From contig JAAYUT010000399.1 of assembly GCA_012517485.1 (NCBI GenBank), forward strand, positions 1 through 13,249: a DNA stretch of 13,249 bases, written 5' to 3'. The notes under the pieces were generated by a model. It was not told where the DNA came from and ran no database searches. It saw nothing but the letters and a program-made list of their open reading frames with translations. A program made the position numbers and the translations under genes. Shown one piece after another: positions 1 to 6,515 of the stretch. The DNA comes from Candidatus Atribacter fermentans (GTDB lineage Bacteria > Atribacterota > Atribacteria > Atribacterales > Atribacteraceae). Within the stretch, counting starts at the first letter, position 1. The number at the start of each line of letters is the position of its first letter.

Positions 1-204
1 AAAAGCACCCCTATTTTTTATTTCCAGTTCAAGGTAATAGTTTAACTTATTTTGAACAATAACTGAATAAGATTCTATAAAATTATCGGAAATGTTCAAC
101 AATCCATTCCCGGTCTGAAGGGTAGGATCCGATCAATATGGATATTGTTCCTTTTTTGCACAACTCTTTCTGAAAAATAGACCCTTCCATTGCTATTGCA
201 GTAC

Positions 205-240
205 TAGGTGAGGATGAAAGTACAGTTACTGCCTCACCTA
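205..240. repeat. 9-bp perfect inverted repeat (hairpin)
   Basis: TAGGTGAGG (205-213) is the exact reverse complement of CCTCACCTA (232-240). Inside it AGTA (219-222) and TACT (227-230) form a second short stem around CAGT, so the 36 bases can fold into a two-part hairpin with a bulge. There is no T-run on either side, so a terminator role is not supported. The GGTGAGGATGAA part recurs at 1956-1967 on the other side of the ATPase gene, which suggests a dispersed intergenic repeat. Confidence 0.55.
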
Positions 241-244
241 CACA

Positions 245-305
245 TCTCCCACCAGGGGAAGGGTAAAAAAGAAAAAAGTCTCTCCCACCAAGGGGCGGAG
301 GAAAA
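245..305. repeat. Two degenerate TCTCCC-N-GGGG short palindromic repeats (left flank)
   Basis: Two imperfect copies of one motif lie in tandem. The first is TCTCCCACCAGGGGAA at 245-260. The second starts with TCTCCCACC at 281 and continues AAGGGGCGGAGGAAAA to 305. Each has a C-rich left arm and a G-rich right arm that can pair weakly. Related copies in the same orientation lie at 1890-1914 and 1937-1954, so the ATPase gene is bracketed by them. They look like decayed copies of a dispersed intergenic repeat; no coding capacity is evident. Confidence 0.5.
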
Positions 306-339
306 TCAATGACGGTGAGATTGAAGGCACCATTTCTTT

Positions 340-1734
340 TTATGGAACATCAATCATTGCAAAAAACAACCACGCGGGAAGTCCGACAATGTTTTCATCT
401 TTAAAGACGATATCCGAAGTGATCAATACTCCTTTTCCGAAAACCCGTTTCATTCCAAGATAATCGGATTTGCTTATTCTGTTTTGATATTTCACCTCGA
501 TAGGAAAGAGAAAACCTTCCCGCTCGCAAACAAAGTCGATCTCGTTTCCGCGTTCCGAATACCAGTAATATGGCCCATTGTAAAGATTCATTCCGTGATA
601 AAGCAGGTCTTTTTGAGTTAACAAGTGTCGCAGTGTTAACATTTCCAGAAGCTGGGGTAACTCAATCCTTTTCCTGCTAATTTCTGATGTAATTTCGGCT
701 ATTATTCTATCAACCGGGTAGACTTTCTTTTGTTTCTTGGGTTTTGCAGCTTTCCTGGATAGGTCGACATAGAACACATTGGCGACGATAAAACTGTAAC
801 CAAGGTATTCAAAAAACTTCTGAATGGTGTCCACGCTTTCTATTCTTCCCGAAAAAATATCCAATAGAGAGTTCCAAGAGAATCTCTGTCCCACGATGTC
901 CGGTAACTTCTTCAAAATCTCTAAAACACTGGTTCTCGATCGGAGATATTTCTCCGCATCCCCGAGCACAAAGTCTCGGTAAATGTTCTTAGTTATCTCG
1001 GTAATTCCGCCTTCCTTTTGAAAATCCGCTATGACTTTTGGAAAACCACCACTATTGAGATATTTGAGAAAGTATTCTTTCAGAAAAGTGTATTGAAGGT
1101 GCAGTTTCTCCAATTCCTGGGACGATAACGAAAGAAACTCCTGTATCGTCCTCTTTGCAAGGTCTATTTTCATATTCTGCAGAAATTCTCCAAAAGTAAG
1201 AGGCATAAAAACAAGGTCTTTACCGTGTCCTTTTCTTCCGGGAAGTCTTTCGCTTGATTTTTTCAGGTCATACGATGACGAACCGGTCAAGATGGTGATA
1301 CAATTTTCAAGCAGGCCAATGTCGACAAGGTATTTTATCGACATCTGCCAGTCGGCAATTGTGGAAATCTCATCGATGAACAAGTATGCAATCTCGTCGG
1401 GTCTTCTCTCTGAGATTTGGAAATAGACTTTCACCATTTCTGTAAGTTCGAACCTGTCTTTTAGACCATCACAAGTGAGAAAGAAAATCCTCGTCGGATT
1501 TACTCCATTCTCGATGAGATTTCTTATGTAAAGCTTCAAAAAAGTAGTCTTGCCAATTTGTCGAGGACCTCTTATGGTGTATATACCTAAACTATCGGGT
1601 GAGATTTCTTTAAACAGTTTTTCCGGATAGTATGGGAATACGCTCCTTTCAAAGGAAACGATATGCTTGTCACTGAATATTGCTTTTAGATCACGCCACC
1701 ATGGATTCATGAGGTATAATTCATCGACTGTCAT
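340..1734 (-). CDS. AAA ATPase, DUF4143 class, with C-terminal nuclease-fold motif
   Basis: This is a 464-residue P-loop ATPase of the AAA_14/DUF4143 class. Visible motifs are Walker A GPRQIGKT (56-63), Walker B YLFIDEI (116-122), a sensor-like LTGSSSYDL (148-156), RLPGR (162-166) and the family-typical PLTFGEFL (177-184). The C-terminal part has GNEIDF (396-401) followed by IEVKYQ (412-417), the E/D...ExK arrangement of PD-(D/E)xK nuclease-like folds. In this family that fold is often of unproven activity. The cellular role of DUF4143 ATPases is unsettled; they are numerous in archaea and thermophilic bacteria and often behave as accessory genes. The ATG at 1734 is preceded by GAGAGGA at a good distance. 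The gene stands alone, and both flanks carry short repeats. A promoter and a large palindrome lie just upstream, suggesting its own regulation. Family assignment is firm; function is unknown. Confidence 0.9.
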   Translation of the reverse strand: MTVDELYLMNPWWRDLKAIFSDKHIVSFERSVFPYYPEKLFKEISPDSLGIYTIRGPRQIGKTTFLKLYIRNLIENGVNPTRIFFLTCDGLKDRFELTEMVKVYFQISERRPDEIAYLFIDEISTIADWQMSIKYLVDIGLLENCITILTGSSSYDLKKSSERLPGRKGHGKDLVFMPLTFGEFLQNMKIDLAKRTIQEFLSLSSQELEKLHLQYTFLKEYFLKYLNSGGFPKVIADFQKEGGITEITKNIYRDFVLGDAEKYLRSRTSVLEILKKLPDIVGQRFSWNSLLDIFSGRIESVDTIQKFFEYLGYSFIVANVFYVDLSRKAAKPKKQKKVYPVDRIIAEITSEISRKRIELPQLLEMLTLRHLLTQKDLLYHGMNLYNGPYYWYSERGNEIDFVCEREGFLFPIEVKYQNRISKSDYLGMKRVFGKGVLITSDIVFKDENIVGLPAWLFFAMIDVP

Positions 1735-1763
1735 CTGTAATATCCTCTCTCAGGGTCATGAAT

Positions 1764-1792
1764 ATTGTACCACAAAAGCGTTGGAATGTATC
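1764..1792 (-). promoter_or_regulatory. Putative promoter of the DUF4143 ATPase gene
   Basis: On the minus strand TACAAT (1764-1769) is preceded directly by TGG, giving an extended -10 of the TGnTACAAT type. Seventeen bases upstream is GATACA (1787-1792), a weak -35 with ACA matching the consensus. Transcription would start near 1757, leaving a short leader that contains the GAGAGGA ribosome site before the ATG at 1734. The -35 box overlaps the first bases of the palindrome at 1789-1838. Confidence 0.5.
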
Positions 1793-1838
1793 GAATTTAT
1801 TCGATAAATGCGTACGCTTTTATCGAATAAATTCGATA
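1789..1838. promoter_or_regulatory. 50-bp near-perfect palindrome, putative operator
   Basis: Two 18-bp arms, TATCGAATTTATTCGATA (1789-1806) and its exact reverse complement TATCGAATAAATTCGATA (1821-1838), flank a 14-base centre that contains the palindrome GCGTACGC (1810-1817). The whole 50 bases are self-complementary except for one pair, T1809/T1818. Each arm is itself a palindrome: TATCGAAT and ATTCGATA around a two-base centre. It lies upstream of, and touches, the -35 box of the ATPase gene. This fits a double operator for a dimeric or tetrameric regulator. The alternatives are a remnant of a palindromic mobile repeat or a cruciform site. The structure is seen directly; its role is inferred. 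Confidence 0.7.
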
Positions 1839-1887
1839 AAAACCGCTATTTATGTCCGTAAGTTTTTTCGTGGCAAAAGAGTATCTG

Positions 1888-1971
1888 GTCTCTCCCACGG
1901 AGGGACGAGGAAAAAAACAAAAGAATTCCAAATTTCTTCTCCCTTGACGGGGGAAGGTGAGGATGAAGGTG
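1888..1971. repeat. Degenerate short palindromic repeats (right flank)
   Basis: GTCTCTCCCACGGAGGGACG starts at 1888 and continues AGGAAAA to 1914. It matches the left-flank copy at 278-305 with few differences. TTCTCCCTTGACGGGGGAA (about 1937-1954) can form a hairpin, and GGTGAGGATGAAGGTG (1956-1971) matches 207-221. All have the same orientation as the copies left of the ATPase gene. They look like remnants of a dispersed intergenic repeat rather than regulatory sites. Confidence 0.5.
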
Positions 1972-1983
1972 AAAGCTTGGATT

Positions 1984-2003
1984 CGACATGCCATGGCATG
2001 TCG
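1984..2003. repeat. 20-bp perfect palindrome
   Basis: CGACATGCCATGGCATGTCG is identical to its reverse complement across all 20 bases. On the right it is followed by CTACATT, while the left flank reads GGATT, so symmetry ends abruptly. No T-run follows on either strand, so it is not a standard terminator. It may be a copy of a dispersed palindromic element or a protein-binding site. Confidence 0.65.
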
Positions 2004-2091
2004 CTACATTAAAAATTTTTTTTCGTAGGGATTTGATTTATCATGCCAGTAGGTATTAGAGAGTAGAAAGATGAAGATCTTGATTCCAATT

Positions 2092-2175
2092 TGGTGCGAG
2101 AGAGGGGAGTTGAACCCCTACGGATTTCTCCACTGGATCCTAAGTCCAGCGCGTCTGCCATTCCGCCACTCTCGC
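2092..2175 (-). tRNA. tRNA-Leu, anticodon UAG
   Basis: Read on the minus strand, the 84 bases fold as a class II tRNA. The acceptor stem is GCGAGAG (5') with CTCTCGC (3'), then discriminator A and an encoded CCA at 2092-2094. The D-arm contains GGCAGACGC. The anticodon stem CTGGA/TCCAG encloses the loop CTTAGGA, which gives anticodon TAG (plus-strand 2140-2142). The extra arm GGA-GAAA-TCC is long, as expected for leucine, and the T-arm is AGGGG-TTCAACT-CCCCT. It reads CUA and other CUN leucine codons. It starts 17 bases after the asd stop codon in the same direction and may use its own promoter. Confidence 0.97.
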
Positions 2176-2191
2176 ACTTTTTCAATAAAAT

Positions 2192-2219
2192 ATTATACGA
2201 ATTTTTTTTCAATCAGCAA
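2192..2219 (-). promoter_or_regulatory. Putative tRNA-Leu promoter inside the 3' end of asd
   Basis: On the minus strand a perfect TATAAT (2192-2197) lies 16 bases after TTGCTG (2214-2219). Transcription would begin near 2185, about ten bases before the mature tRNA 5' end at 2175. The -10 box contains the TAA stop codon of asd, and the -35 lies within its last codons. Perfect -10 and geometry are seen; use in vivo is inferred, and read-through from the thr/lys operon is the alternative. Confidence 0.5.
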
Positions 2220-3212
2220 TTCAGCAATTTGAATTGCGTTGAGAGCTGCTCCTTTGCGAATTTGATCACCTACCACCCAGAAATTCAATCCATTGGTGCA
2301 GGAAATGTCTTCACGAATCCGTCCCACATAACAATTATCTTTTCCCGAAACTAACCAGGGCATGGGGTAGACTCGATTAGCCGGGTCATCCTGCACGGTT
2401 ACACCTGGAAAAGCAGAAAGAAGCTCGATGGCTTTATCCCGAGTGATCTTCCTTTCAGTTTCAATATTTACCGATACCGAATGGGCACGGAGCACTGGAA
2501 CTCGAACGCAGGTTGCCGTCAGCTGCAAATCAGGTTCCCCCATGATTTTTCGAGTTTCCCAAACCATTTTCATTTCTTCTTTGCTATAAAAATTATCCAG
2601 AAAGACGTCGATTTGGGGAATAAGGTTAAAAGCAATTTGGTAGGGGAAAACCCCGACTACCATCTCTCGACCAAAAGCATACTCTTTCACTTGGTTTTCT
2701 AATTCCTGCATTGCCCTAGCACCAGCACCGGAAGCGGCTTGATAGCTTGAAGCCACCACTCTTTTAATCTTTCCATAATCGTGAAGGGGTTTCAAGGGAA
2801 CAATTGTGACAATTGTTGTGCAATTTGGGTTAGCAATAATATTTTTCTTTCTAAAATCAATGACCGCATCGGGATTCACTTCTGGAACGATCAAAGGGAC
2901 ATCGGGGTCCTGCCGAAAGGCTGATGAATTGTCAATAACAATACACCCCTCTTGACCGGCGAGAGGAGCAAATTCCTTACTGATCGATGCCCCAGCGCTA
3001 AACAAAGCAAAATCGAATCCTTTGAAACTTTCCGCTGTTAGGACTTCGACCGGGATCTTTTCTCCACGAAAAGAAATGAGTTTTCCAGCCGAACGCTGCG
3101 ATGCCAGTGGTTTCAAATGTTTAACTGGAAAATTTCTTTCTTCAAGAATCTTTAACATTTCCTGACCAACTGCACCTGTTACTCCGGCTACCGCAACACT
3201 ATAACTCTTCAT
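2193..3212 (-). CDS. asd: Aspartate-semialdehyde dehydrogenase
   Basis: Asd reduces aspartyl phosphate to aspartate semialdehyde with NADPH, the branch point to lysine and to threonine/methionine. The 339 residues match the family length. The N-terminal Rossmann motif is GVTGAVGQEM (10-19), the catalytic cysteine is C131 in NPNCTTIV, and SSYQAASGAGA (155-165) follows. The active-site histidine is H244 in RVPVLRAHSV. The start at 3212 was chosen because GAGGAGGT lies eight bases before it and MKSYSVAVAGVTG is the usual N-terminus; an upstream in-frame ATG at 3269 would run 71 bases into lysC. The first 14 bases overlap the end of lysC, so translation is probably coupled. It is the last protein gene of the operon and is followed by tRNA-Leu. 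Confidence 0.96.
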   Translation of the reverse strand: MKSYSVAVAGVTGAVGQEMLKILEERNFPVKHLKPLASQRSAGKLISFRGEKIPVEVLTAESFKGFDFALFSAGASISKEFAPLAGQEGCIVIDNSSAFRQDPDVPLIVPEVNPDAVIDFRKKNIIANPNCTTIVTIVPLKPLHDYGKIKRVVASSYQAASGAGARAMQELENQVKEYAFGREMVVGVFPYQIAFNLIPQIDVFLDNFYSKEEMKMVWETRKIMGEPDLQLTATCVRVPVLRAHSVSVNIETERKITRDKAIELLSAFPGVTVQDDPANRVYPMPWLVSGKDNCYVGRIREDISCTNGLNFWVVGDQIRKGAALNAIQIAELLIEKKFV

Positions 3213-4434
3213 GGATTGAGACCTCCTCATCTTCAATGAATTCTTTATGAAGCGCCTGCACAGCTTCATTGATACTCGAATTGGGAATTAAACAAGATAT
3301 TCTCAAATTCGAGGTACTGATCATATCAATATTAATCCCCTGTTCTGAAAGAGTGTTGAACATTCGATAGGCGATGTTGGGATCGCTCGCGATTCCCGCT
3401 CCGACGATTGAAATTTTGGCCACAGATTCATCAAGTTTGACCTCTTTGAACTGTATCTTCTGACTTAAATTGGCAATCACTCTCTTCAGACGATTCTCAT
3501 CCTCACGGGATATAACAAAGGCAACGTCTTTTTTATCTTCTCGACCCTCACTTTGAATAATCATATCAATCGAAACTGAACAATTAGCCAATTCTTTAAA
3601 AATTAAGGCTGCAATTCCTGGTCGGTTGGGCACTTCGAGAAATACGACTTTCATAACATTCCCATTATGGGTAATCGCCCGTACTTTAACATCTTCCATC
3701 GATCGCATCTTTTCCACCCACGTCCCTTCTTCCTGAGAAAAAGTACTCCGCACCTGGACTTTCACTCCATAGACTTGAGAAAAATCAACTGAACGAATTT
3801 GTAAAACCTTCGCACCTAAATTTGCCATTTCCGACATTTCATCATAGGATATCCGATCGATTTTTCTAGCCTGGGGGACAATCCGCGGATCAGCAGTGTA
3901 CACCCCATCGACATCGGTAAAAATTTCACAATAATCAGCACTCAATGCAGCCGCCAAAGCGCAAGCTGTGGTATCGCTCCCACCTCGGCCCAACGTTGTG
4001 ATATCATAATCCGAACTCATCCCCTGAAAGCCTGCAACAATGACCACTTTATTTTCATCAAGGTGACGAAAGATTCTTTTGGGATCGATGGTTATAATCT
4101 TTGCCTTGGTATGGAAATTCGAAGTATGAATACCGGCTTGTCCACCGGTTAGAGCGATTGCTTCCTGACCTAAAGCATTGAGGGCCATGGAAAGCAGAGC
4201 AATGGACACTTGTTCCCCAGTGGAGAGAAGCATATCTAATTCTCGATCAGGTGGAGAAGGGTGCACTTCCCGAGCCATTTCTATTAATCGATCAGTGGTT
4301 TTTCCCATAGCCGAAACCACGACCACTAAGCGATGTCCTTGATCTATATAGGATTTTATCCGGCAGGCTACCGATTTCACCTTCTCTAAATCAGCAACCG
4401 ACGATCCACCATATTTTTGCACAATGAGACTCAT
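3199..4434 (-). CDS. lysC: Aspartokinase, monofunctional, with paired ACT domains
   Basis: Aspartokinase phosphorylates aspartate, the first step toward lysine, threonine and methionine. The 411-residue protein opens with the signature KYGGSS (7-12). It contains GRGGSDTTA (149-157) and TDVDGVYTADPR (173-184) of the kinase fold. Two ACT-type regulatory segments follow, at about 262-325 and 338-405, with STSNLRISCLI (373-383) at the expected place. These normally bind lysine and/or threonine for feedback inhibition; which effector cannot be read here. There is no homoserine dehydrogenase domain. The ATG at 4434 forms an ATGA overlap with the thrB stop. A start at 4467 would add 11 atypical residues and overlap thrB further, so I reject it. 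A separate beta subunit from an internal start, as in some Bacilli, is not evident. Confidence 0.95.
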   Translation of the reverse strand: MSLIVQKYGGSSVADLEKVKSVACRIKSYIDQGHRLVVVVSAMGKTTDRLIEMAREVHPSPPDRELDMLLSTGEQVSIALLSMALNALGQEAIALTGGQAGIHTSNFHTKAKIITIDPKRIFRHLDENKVVIVAGFQGMSSDYDITTLGRGGSDTTACALAAALSADYCEIFTDVDGVYTADPRIVPQARKIDRISYDEMSEMANLGAKVLQIRSVDFSQVYGVKVQVRSTFSQEEGTWVEKMRSMEDVKVRAITHNGNVMKVVFLEVPNRPGIAALIFKELANCSVSIDMIIQSEGREDKKDVAFVISREDENRLKRVIANLSQKIQFKEVKLDESVAKISIVGAGIASDPNIAYRMFNTLSEQGINIDMISTSNLRISCLIPNSSINEAVQALHKEFIEDEEVSIHEEL

Positions 4435-5339
4435 CTTTGTATCACTCGAATTCCTTGACTCTCCCAATTGACTTTTTTTATAACCAGATCTGTAGTACCT
4501 TTTTGAGCAAACAGTTCTCTCATCTCGGCTTCATCGGATGAGGAGATCGGGTCCCGAAGCATCAAGAGGATTGTCGAACCCGAACCGCTAATCACCGCCT
4601 CGCCCTTCCCCTTTTCATGCAAGTATTCGCGAATTTCGAAAAAACCCGGTATTTTTTGCCCTCGAAAAGGTTGGTGGATAGCATCATCCAGAGCAGCAAA
4701 AAAACCCTCCCGATCTTGACGACAAATACTCCCCATTAAATAAGCAATTCGGGATAGATTATAGATGACATCTTCCCGTGAATACTCTGAAGGAAGAATC
4801 TTTCTCATTTCCTCAGTAGAGAGGGTATATTCTGGAATACATGCAACGAGGTGAATATTATCAAAAAATGGAAATTTTTGATAGAGTATCTCCTGGTTGT
4901 TTTTCATGGCAACGGTTAAACCACCAACCATAGCTGGAATCACATTATCGGGATGCCCTTCGATTTGGGTAGCGAAATGAATCATGTCCTGAATTGAAAG
5001 CACCCTTCCATTCAATTCATTCACAGTGACGATTGCGGCGGCAATACATGCCGCACTACTCCCTAATCCTCGGCAAACTGGTATCTGATTGAAGGCTTCC
5101 ACTTCCAGGCCTTGTTCGGGAAAATTCTTCATTTTACTAACCTTCTTTACAGTTTTGAAAAAGAGATTCCTATCATCCTCGGGGAGATAATGTTCTCCCT
5201 CGCCTCGATTTCGGATAATATATTTGTTCTCTTTTATGGGTCGAACGTGAACGGTATAATAGAGATCTAAAGCCATTCCTAAGACATCAAACCCACATCC
5301 CAAGTTGGCAGTAGTTGCCGGAATCCTGACTTCAATCAT
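4431..5339 (-). CDS. thrB: Homoserine kinase (GHMP family)
   Basis: ThrB phosphorylates homoserine to O-phosphohomoserine, the substrate of ThrC. The 302-residue protein starts with PATTANLGCGFD (7-18), typical of homoserine kinase. It carries the GHMP ATP loop PVCRGLGSSAA (87-97) and the C-terminal AVISGSGST (248-256). The ATG at 5339 was chosen because CGGGAG lies six bases upstream and the next residues, MIEVRIPATTANLG, match the family; a longer start at 5369 adds ten unrelated residues inside thrC. It overlaps thrC by 8 bases and lysC by 4 (ATGA), which points to coupled translation. Confidence 0.95.
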   Translation of the reverse strand: MIEVRIPATTANLGCGFDVLGMALDLYYTVHVRPIKENKYIIRNRGEGEHYLPEDDRNLFFKTVKKVSKMKNFPEQGLEVEAFNQIPVCRGLGSSAACIAAAIVTVNELNGRVLSIQDMIHFATQIEGHPDNVIPAMVGGLTVAMKNNQEILYQKFPFFDNIHLVACIPEYTLSTEEMRKILPSEYSREDVIYNLSRIAYLMGSICRQDREGFFAALDDAIHQPFRGQKIPGFFEIREYLHEKGKGEAVISGSGSTILLMLRDPISSSDEAEMRELFAQKGTTDLVIKKVNWESQGIRVIQR

Positions 5340-6405
5340 GCTTTGCTCCCGATAAACCAAGACGCTCAACGATTATCTCTTCAGTTGGCTCCAAGGATTC
5401 AATTCGATCCCGGCATTGTTCAATGGCAATATCCGGATCTTTCAGTCCATGCCCAGTGAGGATGCAAACGACCGATTCTTTCCCTTGGAAAAATCCTTGT
5501 TTATTTTTTTTCAAAACACCAGCCAAAGAAGCCGCCGAAGCTGGTTCAACAAATAATCCCTCTTCCTCGGCTAACATTCTCTGGGCGGTCAGGATTTCTT
5601 CGTCGGATACTGCTTCAATACTTCCACCCGATTCATCACGTGCATTGATTGCCCCTTTCCAGCTGGCAGGATTTCCAATTCGTATTGCCGTCGCAACTGT
5701 ATGAGGTTTTTCAACCGGTATTCCGGTTACCAAAGGACAGGCACCTTGGGCTTGAAACCCAATCATTTTAGGAAGATCATTGGTTTCTTTCCGGCCAAAA
5801 AGCTCTTTAAAACCTTTCCAATAGGCAGTTATATTCCCAGCGTTTCCTACCGGCAAGGCAAGATAATCAGGAACACCTTTCATCCAATCAACGATCTCGA
5901 AAGCGGCGGTTTTTTGGCCTTCAATCCGATAGGGATTAATGGAATTTACCAGTGCCACTGGGTAATGCGAGGTTATGGAACGAACAATAGCTAAAGCGTC
6001 ATCAAAATTTCCCTGAATAGCGATGACCCGCGCTCCATGCATTAATGCTTGCGAGAGCTTTCCTAAAGCAATTTTTCCCTGAGGAATTAAGACGATACAC
6101 TCAATGCCTGCCCGTCGAGCATAAGCCGCTGCTGAAGCAGAAGTATTCCCAGTAGAAGCACACATGATTACTTTTTTCCCATCTTCAACTGCCTTAGCAA
6201 CAGCCAAAACCATTCCTCGGTCTTTAAAAGAACCAGTTGGGTTCATCCCTTCAAATTTAAAAAAGAGCGATTTTAATTTTAGGTGATTAATAATATGTTG
6301 AGACTGAATAAGTGGAGTATTCCCTTCCTGTAACGTCAATTCCGGTGTCTTTGGTGTAACCGGAAGATAGTCGGCAAAATGCGAAATAACACCTGACCAA
6401 TACAA
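5332..6405 (-). CDS. thrC: Threonine synthase
   Basis: ThrC converts O-phosphohomoserine to threonine with pyridoxal phosphate. With the TTG start at 6405 the protein has 357 residues, the short form found in Gram-positive and many deep-branching bacteria. EGNTPL near residue 27, the PLP lysine K61 in NPTGSFKDRGM, the phosphate-binding STGNTSASAAAYA (84-96) and the C-terminal LTGHGLKDPD are all present. A GTG two codons upstream (6411) is only one base from the AAGGAGG site at 6413-6419, whereas the TTG is seven bases from it. The TTG also gives MYWSGVISHFADYLPVT, which resembles the usual N-terminus. It is the first gene of thrC-thrB-lysC-asd; homoserine dehydrogenase, often its neighbour, is absent. 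Confidence 0.94.
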   Translation of the reverse strand: MYWSGVISHFADYLPVTPKTPELTLQEGNTPLIQSQHIINHLKLKSLFFKFEGMNPTGSFKDRGMVLAVAKAVEDGKKVIMCASTGNTSASAAAYARRAGIECIVLIPQGKIALGKLSQALMHGARVIAIQGNFDDALAIVRSITSHYPVALVNSINPYRIEGQKTAAFEIVDWMKGVPDYLALPVGNAGNITAYWKGFKELFGRKETNDLPKMIGFQAQGACPLVTGIPVEKPHTVATAIRIGNPASWKGAINARDESGGSIEAVSDEEILTAQRMLAEEEGLFVEPASAASLAGVLKKNKQGFFQGKESVVCILTGHGLKDPDIAIEQCRDRIESLEPTEEIIVERLGLSGAKHD

Positions 6406-6412
6406 GTTCACG

Positions 6413-6419
6413 CCTCCTT
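6413..6419 (-). promoter_or_regulatory. Ribosome binding site that places the thrC start at TTG
   Basis: AAGGAGG on the minus strand lies seven bases before the TTG at 6405 and one base before the GTG at 6411. A strong Shine-Dalgarno sequence needs roughly 5-9 bases of spacing, so the TTG is favoured. Confidence 0.7.
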
Positions 6420-6441
6420 GATCATAAAATAATTGTGATAA

Positions 6442-6470
6442 AGAATATCATAAAAATCCTTTATTTGTAA
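6442..6470 (-). promoter_or_regulatory. Tentative promoter of the thrC-thrB-lysC-asd operon
   Basis: On the minus strand TTACAA (6465-6470) and TATTCT (6442-6447) are 17 bases apart, which would start transcription near 6435 and leave about 30 bases before the thrC start. Both hexamers match the consensus only partly. Two copies of ATCATAAAA on the plus strand (6421-6429 and 6447-6455) sit over and just downstream of the -10 and could be operator half-sites. No leader peptide, T-box or lysine riboswitch fold is visible in this short space. Confidence 0.3.
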
Positions 6471-6515
6471 TATCCACATCTCTTTTTACTCGGATTTTCT
6501 TTCAAATCTATTTCA

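Larger units (their letters stand above)
1..339. other. Gene-free left edge with degenerate repeats
   Basis: I see no convincing coding region here: reading frames are short and stop-rich, and no frame resembles a known protein. The first 180 bases are A+T-rich and featureless to me. The part from about 205 to 305 holds short inverted repeats and two copies of a TCTCCC...GGGG-type motif, listed separately. No clear intrinsic terminator for the leftward ATPase gene ending at 340 is visible: the sequence just after its stop lacks a G+C-rich hairpin followed by a U-run. Confidence 0.6.
1840..2091. other. Gene-free stretch between ATPase promoter and tRNA
   Basis: I find no supported gene here. 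Reading frames across it are low-complexity, made of lysine/arginine-rich or repeat-derived sequence, and show no family resemblance. It holds short palindromic repeats (1889-1971), a 20-bp perfect palindrome (1984-2003) and an A/T tract (2010-2023) before the 3' end of the tRNA gene. No convincing intrinsic terminator for the tRNA is visible, though the A/T tract is followed on the minus strand by the 20-bp palindrome. Confidence 0.55.

Noticed and set aside
1888..1971. Possible CRISPR array from the repeated TCTCCC motifs
   Set aside because: The copies are few, degenerate and without regular spacers, and no cas gene is present.
1758..2012. An 84-codon open frame on the plus strand and a 65-codon frame on the minus strand over the same stretch
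   Set aside because: Both run through the palindromes and short repeats, have no family resemblance and no convincing ribosome site. The open length follows from repeat sequence, not coding.
2009..2354. Open frames on both strands across the tRNA-Leu gene (2009-2212 minus, 2091-2354 plus)
   Set aside because: They translate the tRNA itself and the end of asd; the familiar-looking 'ERGVEPLRISPLDPKSSASAIPPLSH' type of peptide is a known artefact of tRNA genes.
3213..3269. N-terminal extension of asd from the ATG at 3269
   Set aside because: It adds 19 basic residues before the conserved MKSYSVAVAG, lies inside lysC and lacks a ribosome site, whereas 3212 has GAGGAGGT at ideal spacing.
5701..5994. 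Long plus-strand open frames opposite thrC (5423-5704, 5701-5994)
   Set aside because: They are antisense shadows of a well-conserved gene with no recognisable product.
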